Assembly (NCBI GenBank): GCA_019055375.1
Contig: JAHQIW010007183.1
Span: forward strand, 62,001-126,000
Length of the DNA stretch: 64,000 nt
Direction: 5' to 3'
Source: Parelaphostrongylus tenuis
Lineage: Eukaryota; Nematoda; Chromadorea; Rhabditida; Metastrongylidae
Below, in pieces: positions 33,426-44,431 of this stretch (its first letter is position 1; each line of letters opens with the position of its first letter). The notes beneath the pieces are model-generated. The model saw only the letters and a program-made list of their open reading frames with translations. It was not told where the DNA came from and ran no database searches. Made by a program: the position numbers and the translations under genes.

Positions 33426-34311
33426 CGCGGACGTACTATTGCAGGTGCCATCAAGTGAAAGAAATTACTGAATGGTAGGACACTCGATTGCTCTTTTCTG
33501 GTATTTATGATTTATCATACCGATCATTTCGAGTGTTCACCTAAGATCACACTCAAATTTTAATATGCCTGATAAGTTTCAATCAGGCTTAGGACAGATA
33601 ATTAACGTGTCGGTGTATTTTTGAGTTAACAAAAGGTAGATTTCGCCATATAGCACATGAATACCTACGAAGACTGACATTGCAAGAAAACAGGCGGCGA
33701 TAGATACTCGACTCGGATCAGTGAAGCTATGAAGAAAAGCGAGGCACGGAAATATCAGCCTCAATATAAATTTATAACAACCTTCTGTAAGCCTATTGTT
33801 AGTATAAGGTATTTCGTTTGGGGTTATATTGCATTCGGCATATCCAACAGACAATTTAGCTTCGCCTCCAACAGCCTCATCGATAAGCGCATCATTGTTT
33901 TTTTCACTTTTACTTCGTCAACTTTTATTGACTTTCTTTCTCTTCCCTTGGTCATTCTTTTTTCAAAGAGACAATATCTTTTATACGAGGTCAGATACAA
34001 TGTTGTCACCATTTTTTCCTCGCATTTAACCTCTGTAATTTCTTATCCTGTTTACAACACTTCTTATTGTGTATCTTTGCATTACAAAATGTGTGAACTC
34101 TGTTATTGAATTCCTCAGTAATCAATGGTTTTTTAAAGCGAAGTGAATATTGTTGTGGGAACGTTCGTGAAATCCAGCACTTTTTACAATATGTGGAGCA
34201 GTAAGAGAACATACCCTGCTATACACATGATCGTTAGATTAGAACCTTCATTCCGTGCTCACTAAAAATTCTATTTCTTCGATATCAGTTACAGATTTGT
34301 CTGAGAGAATA

Positions 34312-34460
34312 ACAGCACTCACATGAAAGATCGCTAGACCATCGCAAGTCATTTTATAGGCCAAGTATGCGTCCATTCACCTTTGACGATGCTTCGTAAA
34401 ATCGAGTGCATGGCGCATCTCTCATTGATTGATTAACGTTGAACAGTTTATTCTTCTATC
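34312..34460 (+). repeat. SINE family A, 3' half only
   Basis: CAGCACTCACATGAAAGATC onward matches the family body, ending GCATGGCGCATCTCTCATTG and GATTAACGTTGAACAGTTTA. The head is absent. Confidence 0.6.
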
Positions 34461-35135
34461 ACACCAACTAATCTACGATATGTCAAAAGCTTGATATAAT
34501 CGAGTTTGATCTCCCTCATGGTTACTAAAGAAGTCTAAAGTTATTTTTGACGTTTAGAGTTTAGCACATTGACGACGCAGCTGCTCCTTTAGGCGCTTCT
34601 CGTCTTTTCAATAGTTGCTTTGCTGTACAAATGTTTTTCGAGGTCATTCCGTAGACATAGGATCATTACTATTGAAGGGAATGTTTAGCTAGAAGGCGAA
34701 ACCAAGAACATACACAGAAACACCTTCGATTTTACCCTGAATGTGACACCAGAGGTTTCTCGCTGAGATAAGGTTATAGGTCATTGAGGAGACTTGTTCT
34801 GGGATGTTTGGTCGCAAAAAGCATATTCATATGCGTTTCCCAGAAGTTCACTTTGTTCTTCTGTGACGAGGTTTCTTGCAAATAACCTAGTGATAATTAT
34901 TTAGAAGACAGATTTTCCTAGTTAGTATTTTACATTTTTTCACAACAGCTTTTCCTGAGCCATATAGATATATTTCATAAGCTGCCGATTGGAAGTCCAT
35001 AAAATATCTAACCAAAACAACTCACTACAAAGGTTTAGCCATCAATATTTTTCTAGGTGCTTCAAAACTTTATTCGTGCAGTCATACGTGACCTTTTCGT
35101 AATAATTTTACAGAGCAGCTCATATGCTGTGTATT
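34460..35135. other. No recognisable gene or repeat
   Basis: AT-rich sequence without splice-consistent exons or motifs I can name. Confidence 0.45.
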
Positions 35136-35139
35136 TACA

Positions 35140-35250
35140 TATACATATATATATACATATATATATACATATATATGCATTTATATATGCATATGCGTAT
35201 ACTGTGTATTGTACATGCATGTATACATGTATGTATGTATAGGTATATTC
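35140..35250. repeat. (CATA/TA)n simple repeat
   Basis: Interrupted TACATATATA and GTATGTAT runs; the Tyr/His/Ile-rich frames here are translations of the repeat. Confidence 0.9.
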
Positions 35251-35269
35251 ACGTGCATATGGAACACAA

Positions 35270-35556
35270 GAGCTCTCGGCGTTGATCAATCCTTGAGCGA
35301 TGCGATGCAATCGTCTTCAATTTTTAACCTCGTCCGAAATGATTGAATGCATATCTGGGCGCTTTACAATCACTAGCGGTGGCCTTCCGCTATGCTGAGT
35401 CAGTGCTGCTTATCCTCCCAGTGTCTGGGACCATTCTGGTACCAATTTACCGACCGCGGAAGGATGGATGGCTCGGTGAGCCATGAGGGCGAGATCAAAC
35501 CATCGACCTCGGTACGACACAGAGCACCTTTAACCACTAAGCCACGTGCGCTCCTA
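35270..35556 (-). repeat. tRNA-derived SINE, family A, full length, minus strand
   Basis: AGAGCTCTCGGCGTTGATCA to the head complement AACCACTAAGCCACGTGCGC, with the usual internal CCTCCCAG and ACCAATTTACCGACC blocks. Confidence 0.87.
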
Positions 35557-35975
35557 TATATGTCTATATTATATGAAATTTTCACTTTTTTATGCCTTTC
35601 ATTACTCGTGAAGGGAATGCACTCGAATAGGCAGCGAAGCGACAGAGAGCGACTTTTCTGTGTCCGCCCTCTTTTGCTGTGATTTCCGTTTACCGCCAGC
35701 AGCTGTGCGGACGACATTTTCCTTCCCTAAATTCCCTTCCGCACATCACAGTTATAACCGAAACTTTTGGTTTTCGAAGTAAATTGAGAAACTCTTATTG
35801 CAAAGGTATGCTTTCAAATGATGATGACCAAAATAAGAGAAAACACCGATTTGAAGTACTGAAGTTTATACTTAAGATTGATATTTTTATACATAGGCTA
35901 TGGAAAATACGTTTTTGAATACATACATATTTATCCATATATACATATGCATGTATGTATGCAAGAATGTTCAGT

Positions 35976-36075
35976 GATATGCAAAACATTTGACACCGGG
36001 TGGAAGTTGAACCGCGTTTCATTCAAAGCGCAACACGTGCTTCCACTGCACCACCAGGACCACCGTTTTGCTATC
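35976..36075 (-). repeat. tRNA-derived SINE, family B, minus strand
   Basis: TGATATGCAAAACATTTGAC (tail complement), GGTGGAAGTTGAACCGCGTT (B-box complement), GCTTCCACTGCACCACCAGG (A-box complement). Confidence 0.7.
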
Positions 36076-36399
36076 AATATTTTGTGATTTAAACATGTTT
36101 TCATGGTTGCATAGGATCGAATGTTTTGCACATCACTCAACCGCGACAAGACAAAGATCCTTTCCTTCAAACGAATCATAGACTATAATTAGTATTGCCA
36201 TGGGAGTTTTTTATGGAAATTTTCATGGGATATTTCCATGAATTTACAATAATCGATACTGTGTGAAACAAACATAAAATTTGAATTTTCCTCGGGTGTT
36301 AAGGGACTTTGCCTGGACCTGGTATATCCCCACAAATGATTTACCGCCTTATTGTGGATGTGGGTGTTCCTAGGTGTCAGACTGCGAACCACAGTAGGG

Positions 36400-36880
36400 G
36401 AGGGGGTGGTTCAAGCACTTAGCAGAGACACGAAAGCTCAGAAGAAGTCCGACGTTTTCACACAAAAAGTTTAGTTGAGAGTAAACCGTACCACGAATGA
36501 CCGTCGTATTGGTAGCTACTAGTCGTAAGGTGGTAATCTCGTTCTGATCCACATAGGTCAGCGATACCACCTGGTGTGGTGATGATCCGTGGGAGGCCCT
36601 CTACCTAAGCTGACCTGGGGTCTACAGGGAACAGAGCTTCTTAACCAGCAAGGAAATTCCTGCCTTAGTACCCTGCGTGGTGGGTGCTCCCGCCTGCGAC
36701 GTTGGGGGTGAGATGACCGGTGAGAGGCGATCAAATCTTAGATTAGACGGGCCGCCATTGGTAAAGGGCATAACGAACACGCCCACGTCACGCCGTAGCA
36801 TGGATAATAAATAGTGCTTGCTTTGCAAATATAACACCATTACAGTTTCCTGAAAACATTGCACGAGTTCCTCCACAGTA
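36400..36880 (-). repeat. GC-rich dispersed repeat, possibly a LINE 5' region
   Basis: This GC-rich block contrasts with its AT-rich surroundings. GAGGCGATCAAATCTTA...ATTAGACGG near 36725 recurs near 47.83 kb. It has no convincing protein homology; a LINE 5' untranslated region is a guess. Confidence 0.35.
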
Positions 36881-37274
36881 TGGTTGTAACGTGCGAAAGA
36901 ATACGTGTAAGTGTGGTAGTAAAGTTTTTTAGCACTTTATAGCGCCTGTAGACGGCTACATCTTTGAAGTGGTTCATTTTTGTGCACACAAATTTTCTTG
37001 AACTTTTTACAAGCAATCAAGTGGTAATCAAACTTAGATGTAAAGTTGCGACTGACCTAGGAATGCTGTCTTCTGAGTAATTTTCACTTGGTTTTTGGTG
37101 ACAAACAACCTTATTGAAAAACTCAAAACAAACTCTATGGATTCATCTACACTAGTCAAACTAGCGGCTACTTGAAGCACTCTAAAAGGCTGTGCACCAG
37201 AATTGACCCTTTAAAAATGTGTAGCATTTATAGACAAGACTTCGTCGTCAGTGTTCCATAAATTGTAATATGTC

Positions 37275-37380
37275 CAAGGATATTAAGTGATATTCAAAAT
37301 CGTGAGTCTCAGGTGGAAGTTGGACCCTCGTTTCATCCATAGGGTAGGCGCGTGCTACCGTTGCACCACCGAACCCTACG
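37275..37380 (-). repeat. tRNA-derived SINE, family B, minus strand
   Basis: TGATATTCAAAATCGTGAGT, GGTGGAAGTTGGACCCTCGT and GCTACCGTTGCACCACCGAA repeat the layout at 36.0 kb. Confidence 0.7.
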
Positions 37381-37504
37381 AAAAAGCGATAGAATGAGAA
37401 AAACTTGCGAATCATACATATCCATTATTATCTAGATGGGTTAAATCGAATATGTGCCCACCAAACCAGCTCAATGATTATTCTTTACTAACACCTGTGC
37501 TACT

Positions 37505-37640
37505 TTACATGGCAGATAGAGTAGCTGAGCAACGACCTCGGTGAGACAGTGTTAGCATGCACTCTCGGCTTGAGTGAAACACGGGTTCCATATCTGCGTG
37601 AAACTCATAGTTTTGCATATCACTCCACATTCCTATATAT
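37505..37640 (+). repeat. tRNA-derived SINE, family B, plus strand
   Basis: A-box-like GTAGCTGAGCAACGACCTCG and GACAGTGTTAGCATG, B-box-like ACGGGTTCCATATCTGCG, then tail AGTTTTGCATATCACTCCAC. Confidence 0.6.
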
Positions 37641-38264
37641 ACTTTCAACGTTATAACACAACTGTAAGAGTTAAGTAAATTTTTTCAAGATCATAGGAGC
37701 ACTATGGCCACAAGCTCAAAATGCATCAGATTATAATGTTCTTGAGTGGGGCTCAAAATAGTCAATTGCAATGCTTGTTAAGTATGGCCACAGTTACCAC
37801 AGGCTTGCAAAATTTTCTCATACCATAACTCAGATGTTTGTTTTGTTCAACCATTATGAAATCATGATATGCAGCTCATTGCCGTCTCTCATATAGACAG
37901 CATTTTCCCAATGACTAATATACAGAAGTTTCCTTTTCTCTACGTTCTCAATAGGATCCAACTTTTTGGATCAATTTCGCTAGCACTAATGGTGATACAC
38001 AACGTTAAACAGTGAATCATGGCCAAATAATTTGTCATGTGAGCGTTTTGACAAAAAACAAAAAAACCTATTTTGCATGAAATGGTTATTTCTCTTCTTG
38101 TTTTTTTTTTCTTTCGACGTTAGCTAGAATGCGACTTGCTGATAGTATAAACAAACATTCAGCTATTCGTTCGTGAATGCAATACCGATACTGTTATTCC
38201 GAATGAAATTTGTAAAAATTTTGTTTTTTTCTTGATCTAAACACTTGTATTTCATAGAGGGTAA

Positions 38265-38560
38265 TGGATAAGGCTATCGGCGTTGATCAATCATTGAAGA
38301 ATGCGCTATGCATTCGTGTTCAATCTTTAACTTCGTTTGAGATGATTGAAGGCATATCTGGCCATCACAACGACTCGCGGTGACCTCCCGCTGAATCGAG
38401 TCAGTGCTGCTTATCCTCCCAGACAAGTCTGAGACCAGCATGGTACCATTTACTGACCCCGGACGGATGGTTGGCTTGGTGTTTCACGAGCGCGAGATTG
38501 AACCACGAACCTCGTGTGTGACGTAGAGCACCTCTAACCACTGCGCCACATGCGCTCCGG
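38265..38560 (-). repeat. tRNA-derived SINE, family A, full length, minus strand
   Basis: GATAAGGCTATCGGCGTTGA to the head complement CCACTGCGCCACATGCGC. The internal blocks match the copy at 22.2 kb. Confidence 0.87.
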
Positions 38561-38600
38561 GGGGTGAGGAGGGGATTTCATAACTGAACATAATCAAACA

Positions 38601-38634
38601 GTTGATTTTTCGGCAGTTTCGCCTTCTTTAGGCC
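38601..38634 (-). ncRNA. Eroded hammerhead-like motif (Penelope class)
   Basis: Minus strand GGCC, TAAAGA, AGGCG...CTGCC, GAAAAATC. The CTGA core is broken. Likely a dead terminal-repeat remnant. Confidence 0.3.
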
Positions 38635-38639
38635 CCGAA

Positions 38640-41600
38640 AAGGTTATGTTGTCCACACCCGCTCGGCCAAACATCTAATTATTAGAAACAGTCGCCAAAT
38701 TAGATTCTAATCGTATCAAGCATATAATCATTTCGATTTTTTCACAAAATTCATTCGAACAGTTTCAATTGCAAAACCCTTGTTTGGTTCAAACAGACGA
38801 GCAGGGATTATTGAAGAATTCCAAGCTTGATGGATAGTCGGTTTTTGAGTATTTTTGTAAAAACTGTTGAATGTTGCTTCCTACTAGACTCAGCTGACCT
38901 GCTAAGGCATTTTTTACTTTTAGCAACTCATTCTCCTTATTCACCTCTGTTTATTGGCATAACTCGTTTATTGTACCTTTATATCTGCAGAGACGTGCTT
39001 AAAAATCATATTATTCTTTGAAAGAGTCCCTAGAATGTTATGCAATGGACGGTCACAAATGCCCTGCCCGTTATGCAACCTCAATTGCTATTCATATAAA
39101 TGTTTTGAAGTATTTTTTGAAAATTTCTTACACAGCCCGTTTTAAAATCTACTTCTGAATTGCCAACACCTTTTGCATTCGATTGTTTTGCTAACGCCCA
39201 TCGAAATGTATTCGCACTTTTCGTGCGTTCGAACACAGCTTCAGCAGTTGCTAGTGTCTGCATGAACACCGTTTGAGCTGGTAGAGTCGATGATTCACGA
39301 GTCCTGAATTAGCTTGACTAAAGTGTTTCCCCTTAGATTGCAAAAAAGTGTACTGCTCGTGAACAAATTTCTTTTTAATGAATTTTGAGACACCACAAAA
39401 ATGTAAGATCTGATGAGTCTAAGCAGGGTTGAAATAGCACAAAATTTGTGATTGCCGGCATCACTATCACTACGCTACTCGTTCCCTGTTCCAGATTACT
39501 ATAAAATTTCGTCACAAATCAACCTATATACAAAGTTGTTCAGAGTTTTTGTTTAAATGAAATGTTGCGAAGAGCATCTCACCCATAATAATCATGAACC
39601 GTTTGCATGGTTTCCAACTTACACTCAGTCAAACTGAAATCTATTCTATTTTTTTTTTCAAGCAGGTTCAAAAATTCAATAAGTGATAGCTAGCGTTCAT
39701 GACATCCGTCGTTCAAGTAAAAAGCGCCAACATCTTTATTTTCACCAAAGATTAGTTACTCATTCGATTCATTCGACGCAGTTTTGCTAGGCACAGTCCT
39801 CAGTTTCCAAAATGAAAGTTTGAATATCTCAGCTCGAGGATAATTTTAGTTACAAGTCAAACAATTAAATATAGATTGTAAAGTAGCTTTTGTAGGCGAG
39901 GTTGCTGTCAATGAATTGATCGCTGGCACTGATAAAATGTTTCATTGCATTGCTTAGATGCAAAAGCTAGCCAGTGTACTTGCGAATTTTTCTAAATAAA
40001 GTCTTACGTCACTAAATTTTTTTTAAAGTTTCACTTTTTCACATTTTTTAAAAGTATTCAATCTTCTATCTTTGACACCCCATCTTTATCTGACTGGATG
40101 TTGAGCTTTAATTTTTTGAACTTCTAAATGATTAGAGATTGCATTGAATTTATTAGATCGAATGCATCAAACATTTTTTATATGATGATGTTCGACAACT
40201 CTCATAGTGTGGAATCATTTCTTTCTTGCTGGTGTCACTTTGATTTATTGAGCCTGTGAAAAAGATATGCCTTCGGAGCACTTGGCATTGTTGAATAGAG
40301 CTAGTTATCAACAGCAAACATGTCTGTAAAAAAAATTACAAATTCATTGAACAATGCTAAGATTAATAAAAAATTAGTCCTGAGAATCTACAAAACTGTC
40401 GACATAGGATCTGTGAATCTAAATTATAAATCGGGGTTACCCAGTAATTCGGTGCTGTAGGACGACCATTGGCTATAAAAGTGAAGAACTATAAATAGAT
40501 GCATATTTATAGAAGGAAATATCCAGTACTGTAGCCAACTGTCTCCGACATGAGAGAAGGTCGAAATTGAATGACTGGTCATTACTTCAAGTCTTGTGCC
40601 ACACGGGTCCCTTTGTTGTGAGGTTTTGCCAGACCTCAAGTTTGGACAACTAATCTTTGTATACAAAATTACAGTATCGACACAATAATAACAGCGATTT
40701 AAGATAACAAAGATGTGAAGACCCAAACATTAAGCTGAGTATTAGGTTTTCTTCTAGAAAGTGGGTAGGAACCAGTTTCGATGAAATATTTATTACATTG
40801 CTGCTCAAGTGGTATGAACTTGAATGACGCCAGTGCAGTTGGTTGAATCGGAGCACGATCGAACGGCAGGGATAGAAAGGTGCTGACTGTACCGAGGATT
40901 CGTAGGTGCGCCTTAGTGAAATAGATCTAGCATCAGAGTACGTAGATGAATGCCGTATGCAGCCTGTGACTACTGTAAACCCTTAGTTATGTGAAGAACC
41001 AATAGTGTATATACAAATTCCATGTGTATTATGTGATCAATAAAACGTAAACCATGAAAGACCGGCTACATGAAAAATGATAATAACACGATAACGTGTA
41101 AGAAACATGGCCATCACATGTCCGCCAGGTGAGCGTGTCATAGAGCAACAGCGAACAAGAGCAATAGTAGAACACGTTCTAAAACAGCGCGAAGGTGAAA
41201 CGACGGAGAGTCAATGATACTACAACTAGCTAATTGCTGAGCGCGACAGCGCATTGAGCGATGGCGGGAGGGCGCAGAACCACCGAGTTACACCTATCTA
41301 GGTCGAAAAGGCTAAAATCACGCGCTATTCAAAATTTAGCACACCGCCATAAGCGCTCTTAGTTCAGTTGTCGTTTGTTGATATGGAAAGTATGACCACC
41401 CGAATTAAGAGTTACCACTTCACACTGGGTAAAAAGCCCTTGTTGTCTCAAATGAGTCGAGAGTCTTTCATGTTTTGGTGGTACTTTTCCGTTATCCGTC
41501 CCCAGTTCGTCCCCTCAGGAAGAATATATTGTTTCCAAAGTTTGAGTTGTCATTCATAGCTTAAATTTTGAAAAACCTAAGAATGTGCTCTATTTCTAAA

Positions 41601-41985
41601 ATACCTCTTTGGTGCGATATAACAATGAAATCAAAATTTTGTTCTCATTCAAGCGTTTCCAATAGTTTGAATCTCGTTAACTCTGAGATGTATTTGGTTT
41701 TTTAAAAGGATTTCTCGGTGCGCTAAAACAACCAAAAGCGGTTTAAGTATCGCAAATTATGCATCGGAAAAAGCTCGTATCTTAGTGGTATTTTCGCGAA
41801 ATTCTATCCAGATACCGACAAAGCGCGGTGGTCTGGTCCTAATATCGCGCCGCGCGAAGCCTAGCTTTATTTTGGCTGCTGCGGGGCATCTAATAGTATT
41901 TCACAAAAAGTAAATACGTCATGGGAATTGTCGAGATCTAGCTATCGAATGGTTAATGATATACAAACTGTGCAGCTCAGAGGTG
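38640..41985. other. Long interval without a recognisable gene
   Basis: Short frames only. A weak SINE family-B head lies at 40827-40900 (GACGCCAGTGCAGTTGG). 41560-41800 belongs to the decayed dispersed repeat described at 42.84 kb. I see no exon with splice support. Confidence 0.45.
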
Positions 41986-41989
41986 GCTG

Positions 41990-42110
41990 TGTTGGTGATT
42001 CAGTGTTAGAATGCTCTTTTGGCACACGAGCGAACCGTGTTTGATTCCCAGCCGGTGCACCAGCTTGTACGAACTCAAACTTGGGTGATTAAACCTTTAT
42101 ACTACTGATT
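41990..42110 (+). repeat. tRNA-derived SINE-like sequence
   Basis: GGTGATTCAGTGTTAGAATGC resembles an A-box region and GTTTGATTCCCAGCC a B box. The segment CACCAGCTTGTACGAACT just downstream is repeated at 42202-42219. Confidence 0.5.
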
Positions 42111-42839
42111 ATAACACAGATAACAAAAGCGAGGATTTGTGCACAGGCAGAATTTATATTCAAAACCATGATTAGTGTGTAAGATTTGCAGCTTTGATCG
42201 ATCCACCAGCTTGTACGAACTGTACATCTGACAGTAATAATGTCATACGAGTCCATAGTTTATCATTCGGCTTTACGTCGTGAATGAGGAGTTTAGAAGA
42301 ACATGAATAGGTAGCTCACATTTGAAGAATTTTGTACATGAGAACGGTTACTCTGATGATTACTAAACAAATGAATATAGACGAGGCAAATTGTGAACCT
42401 GAGATGGATAGGGATTTGACTAAGCCTGCTAACGTAGTGTGGGAACGAGAGAGATTAAAACGCGAAGAGAGGCATAAGATGTGAAGCAAATGTATGCTAA
42501 ATAGGATAGAATGGAACAGGCGTGTTAACTCTGTGTACGTTTGACCATCGAATGTGGCTCTGTTCGTCTCGCAGTGGGTGGTCTGACTAGGCAGATTGCT
42601 CGATCGGTTGGTCACATTGCATGTCAATTACTCGAAGCATATCTATTGGTACGCATCGGATCGCTCGTTGTCTGCTTCTGCTATATCCTCAGGTATGCAT
42701 CCGATTGTTTGGTTCGTATGCAGGTTGACTATATTGCAAGAAGCATGTAATTGAACATTGAATTATCAAGGTCAAAAGGCCGCATGGTCAGGTCAAGAAG
42801 AGACTATTCTATATGAAAGTCTCTATAACTGAAAGTTCA

Positions 42840-43560
42840 TAGGAAAAGTTTTGTTAAATGAGAAATGATTGAAAATTGATTTGTAACAACTTTGACCTTT
42901 CCAGGCTCCGACGAAGGCGACCTGCCGAAACGTTAGCTGTTTGATTGTGCGAATAAAGTTTGGATTTAACAACTCGTGTCCCGCTTAAGAAAAAGAAGAG
43001 ACAAGAATTGATTGAAAGATTAACATATTTTATTCTTGTTGATAACGTCAGAAATAGAGCCATTCTGAAAATAAAACACACCATTGAAACCTCTGAGATT
43101 TGGTTATCAGATAGTTGTTAAAACTCGAGAAAAAAGCAGAAGGCGGTTTTTCAAAGAATCGAAGAGGTGCCGATGATAAAAATGATCGAAATTCGCGAAA
43201 CTTAATCTTATTTTGGCTGTTGCAGTCTAATGAAAAATTGTTTTCAAAGGTCAAATACATCATTGGATTTGTCGAGATTCAACTATCAAGTGATTAGTAA
43301 AAGTCTAATGAAGAAACCTTGTTCAACGAGAAATGTTCGAATGAGAAACGGTTAATTTTTGCTGTTATAGAGCATCAAAGAGGTCATTTCGGAAAAAAAG
43401 CACATTTTTGGTTTTTCAAGATCGAATGTGTGTTCAAACTTTGAAAACGGTCAAAAAATACGTTTTCCCAAGAAGCTGGACTTGGTATGAAAAACGGGAA
43501 TGATCCTCTTCAGTTTAGGAAACCCAATTTTCCACCATCGATCCAAATCCTCTGTTTGAA
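42840..43560. repeat. Decayed dispersed repeat with internal periodicity, copy 1
   Basis: Recurring phrases are TTGTTCAACGAGAAATGTTC, GAATGAGAAAC, GCTGTTATAG, CACCATTGAAA and TTGTCGAGATTCAACTATCA. The same phrases return at 41.56-41.80, 54.24-55.17 and 61.48-61.72 kb. No coding signal. 42904-42938 inside it is a separate hammerhead-like motif. Confidence 0.6.
42904..42938 (+). ncRNA. Hammerhead-like motif, Penelope class
   Basis: GGCT, CCGACGA (CTGACGA with one change), A, GGC...GCC stem II, GAAAC, GTT, AGCT. GGCT/AGCT keeps stem I with one wobble. The C-to-U-type change at core position 4 probably inactivates it. Confidence 0.45.
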
Positions 43561-43785
43561 ACTCTTGGTTTTACTCATTATTTTCACTATCACGATATCA
43601 CTTGACACTCGCTGATTTGGTCACATGACTGTGGTATCGTGATACTGTCACTTTTTGGCATGCTTATTATTCCTCTATTGATTTATTGTTTATTGGTGAC
43701 ATATAGCAGTCATTCAATCACCTCAAACGAAGAGCTTTATAGCAGTCAGTATTGACCTGATCGATGTTCTTAGCTCAAGTATACT

Positions 43786-43796
43786 TATTCTTTTAG
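43786..43796 (+). promoter_or_regulatory. Possible trans-splice acceptor before the ZNFX1-like gene
   Basis: A TTCTTTTAG acceptor lies 15 bases before ATG 43812. In nematodes such a site with no upstream exon often receives a spliced leader. It could also be an ordinary acceptor for an unseen 5' exon, since the frame stays open back to the site. Confidence 0.35.
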
Positions 43797-43811
43797 ATCT
43801 TAATTGCTGTT

Positions 43812-44380
43812 ATGTCTGTCAAGCTGGAACGAGCACATCGCACCCCATTTGGCGGATTGACATATCGACTCGTATCTCTCGTAAGGGAAACAATCGCTTT
43901 TAAGGTATGAACTATCACAATTTAAACTTTTACAAGTATATTGTTCATTATTGAATTGATGAATATTTCAAATTTCTGTGATTTATAGAAGCGTATTTGC
44001 TGTAGGTCAGCGTGCAAGGAAAATCACGATGTGTCGAAGTACGACCTGTCGACGGGTTCTTAAGAGCCGGATACTCCATAATTCTGACTGTTATTCCACT
44101 CAGTAATCAAGATCATATCGAGGCCAATCTCATTATCCAATGGACGGAAATCGACCCACGAGATCCCGGCGGCGTATCTGCTGCATTTGAAGCTAATCGT
44201 CACTGCAGTGTTATAAGATACTGTCTCAACTCTGACTTTCTTAACTGCGATAGTAATGAATCGCCATTGAGTCTCCCAAAAGCCGATAGTAATCGGCGGA
44301 ACGAAATTCGATTGCCTTGGATGGCACTGAAATCTGGATGCATGACATTTCCAATAAAAGACGAGAATGTTGTATGGTAA
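43812..44380 (+). CDS. MSP-like domain exons (5' part of the ZNFX1-like gene or a separate small gene)
   Basis: Exons 43812-43904 and 44006-44376 join in phase 0 at strong sites. The product reads RTPFGGLTYRLVSLVRETIA then FKVSVQGKSRCVEVRPVDGF, LRAGYSIILTVIPL, LIIQWTEIDP. This follows the major-sperm-protein fold pattern (L.N.....aFKV.......VRP..G...pG....i.V......kl.iqW). About ten N-terminal residues of the usual domain are missing. If the donor at 44377 (TG|GTAACT) is not used, a TAA at 44378 ends a free-standing protein of about 155 residues. If it is used, phase 2 continues cleanly into 44432-44531 and on into the ZNFX1-like exons. MSP domains bind partners in sperm and elsewhere; the role here is unknown. 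Confidence 0.6.
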
Positions 44381-44431
44381 CTCGAATTTCATTCTTTCTT
44401 ATAATTTCCTTCATATTAGAGATTGATTTAG

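Noticed and set aside
35057..35310. Tyr/His/Ile-rich proteins on both strands
   Set aside because: Direct translation of (CATA/TA)n.
42541..42750. Possible first exon of the ZNFX1-like gene
   Set aside because: No suitable donor, no similarity, and the frame from the acceptor at 43796 needs none.
44012..44392. Minus-strand frame opposite the MSP-like exon
   Set aside because: Shadow of the plus-strand exon, which has matching splice sites and a fold pattern.
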